64,000 nt of DNA from CAIVVT01 sp963838205 (GTDB lineage: Bacteria > Acidobacteriota > Terriglobia > Bryobacterales > Bryobacteraceae), in assembly GCA_963838205.1 (NCBI GenBank), contig CAWIQF010000013.1, forward strand, positions 1 to 64,000, read 5' to 3'. Shown here piece by piece: positions 63,494 to 64,000 of this stretch (positions within the stretch are counted from its first letter, which is position 1; each line of letters opens with the position of its first letter). The notes under the pieces are model-generated. The model had not been told where the DNA came from. It ran no database searches and saw only the letters and a program-made list of their open reading frames with translations. The position numbers and the translations under genes are program-made.

Positions 63494-63925
63494 TCAGTTG
63501 GTGATGTCGTGCGTGCCGCTGTGGCCGCGCAAGGGAATGTAAACCTCCTCGAAGGCCTTGTGCGCGGGATGATTGGTGTACTTGTCGAATGCTGCCTGAT
63601 CTTCGAATTCGATCACGAAGGCGTCGGTGAAGGGGCGCGGCTTGACGGTGCCGTCGGGCTGTTTTTCGCTGAAAACTCCCTGCACCTTAGTGCTTTTCAG
63701 CCAGACGTTTTTGATGCCCGGCACTGCAGAGGCCATCTTTTCGATGGCGTCGAGCACGCTCTTCTTTTGTTCCTCCGTCGTGCCGTCCTTGTAGTACAGG
63801 GTCACAACATGGATCACGGATTTTGGTTTACCAAATCTATTGGCGGCGAAGCCGGCGGCGGCGCCCAGGGCGACCAGCAGGGACGCGGCGGCGACGGCCT
63901 GGATCAGACGCAGATTCAGATGCAT
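63494..63925 (-). CDS. Secreted Dabb (stress-responsive A/B barrel) protein
   Basis: 143 aa. Signal peptide or anchor (AVAAASLLVALGAAAGFAA), then a dimeric alpha-beta barrel: SVIHVVTLYYKDGTTEEQKK, IKNVWLKSTKVQGVF, FTDAFVIEFEDQAAFDKYTN, HPAHKAFEE. Substrate unknown. ATG 63925 is where the protein proper begins. Single gene. Confidence 0.88.
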   Translation of the reverse strand: MHLNLRLIQAVAAASLLVALGAAAGFAANRFGKPKSVIHVVTLYYKDGTTEEQKKSVLDAIEKMASAVPGIKNVWLKSTKVQGVFSEKQPDGTVKPRPFTDAFVIEFEDQAAFDKYTNHPAHKAFEEVYIPLRGHSGTHDITN

Positions 63926-64000
63926 TGGAATCACTCCTGGATCGGTTCGGACTGAAGTGCAAGGGAGCGAGCCGGCAGGCCGGACCACTCTTCACAAATG

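Noticed and set aside
28181..64000. Long frames antisense to high-GC genes
   Set aside because: They shadow genes with clear motifs, show Arg/Pro/Ala-rich noise and lack ribosome sites.

Overview
The window reads as a GC-rich bacterial chromosome, probably Acidobacteriota near Candidatus Solibacter/Bryobacter. I infer this from gene style (secreted VWFA-type protein, GH42 with a symporter, VorB-type oxidoreductase, many GC-rich intergenic repeats), not from a marker gene. A tRNA-Asn gene at 27918-27993 separates two parts. To its left (1-27.9 kb) lies an integrated accessory element. To its right (28-64 kb) is ordinary chromosome.

Element, left to right. Positions 1-6135 hold a tightly overlapping leftward operon of phage-type recombination and replication genes: an AlpA/excisionase-like HTH protein, a sigma-like protein, a RecB-type nuclease, a Sak4-like ATPase, a DUF669 protein, an ERCC4 nuclease and a RecD2 helicase. 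No phage structural genes are visible. Positions 6245-9235 hold three overlapping leftward genes: dinD, an unknown 389-aa protein, and a protein with a short Cys cluster and a C-terminal HTH. Facing away from them across a 139-bp promoter region is a rightward set (9374-20337): a winged-helix (HARE-HTH-like) protein ending in an SSB-like DDDVPF tip, a SNF2 helicase, a type III-like adenine methyltransferase, a PLD-family nuclease and a type III-like Res helicase-nuclease. This resembles a hybrid of type III restriction-modification and DISARM and is the best candidate for an under-described defence system. A serine recombinase module (DUF2924 and small companions) follows at 20334-22929. Then come two relics of a tyrosine integrase C-terminus, two frameshifted FRG-domain genes (one in frame with a SET domain) and a Sel1 lipoprotein gene.

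Chromosome. The right part carries a fatty acid desaturase; a histidine kinase/response regulator pair; an aldo-keto reductase; a BaiN-like flavoprotein; a D-threonine-aldolase-like gene; RAYT transposase units; an MsbA-like ABC exporter; an SMP-30 protein; an ECF sigma/anti-sigma pair; a symporter-GH42 beta-galactosidase operon; a LytS-like kinase; ribA; and a CsbD-DUF3309 stress group. It ends with a leftward operon (62429-55857) for branched-chain 2-oxoacid oxidation: CoA-transferase, ferredoxin, VorB, a beta-gamma fusion, IlvE, and a citramalate-synthase-like protein whose metal site is lost. A ParE-type toxin-antitoxin pair and a Dabb-domain protein close the window.

About eight single-base frameshifts interrupt recognisable genes. 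Seven lie between 19.9 and 26.5 kb and several are in homopolymers, so local sequence error and genuine decay near the element boundary both remain possible.
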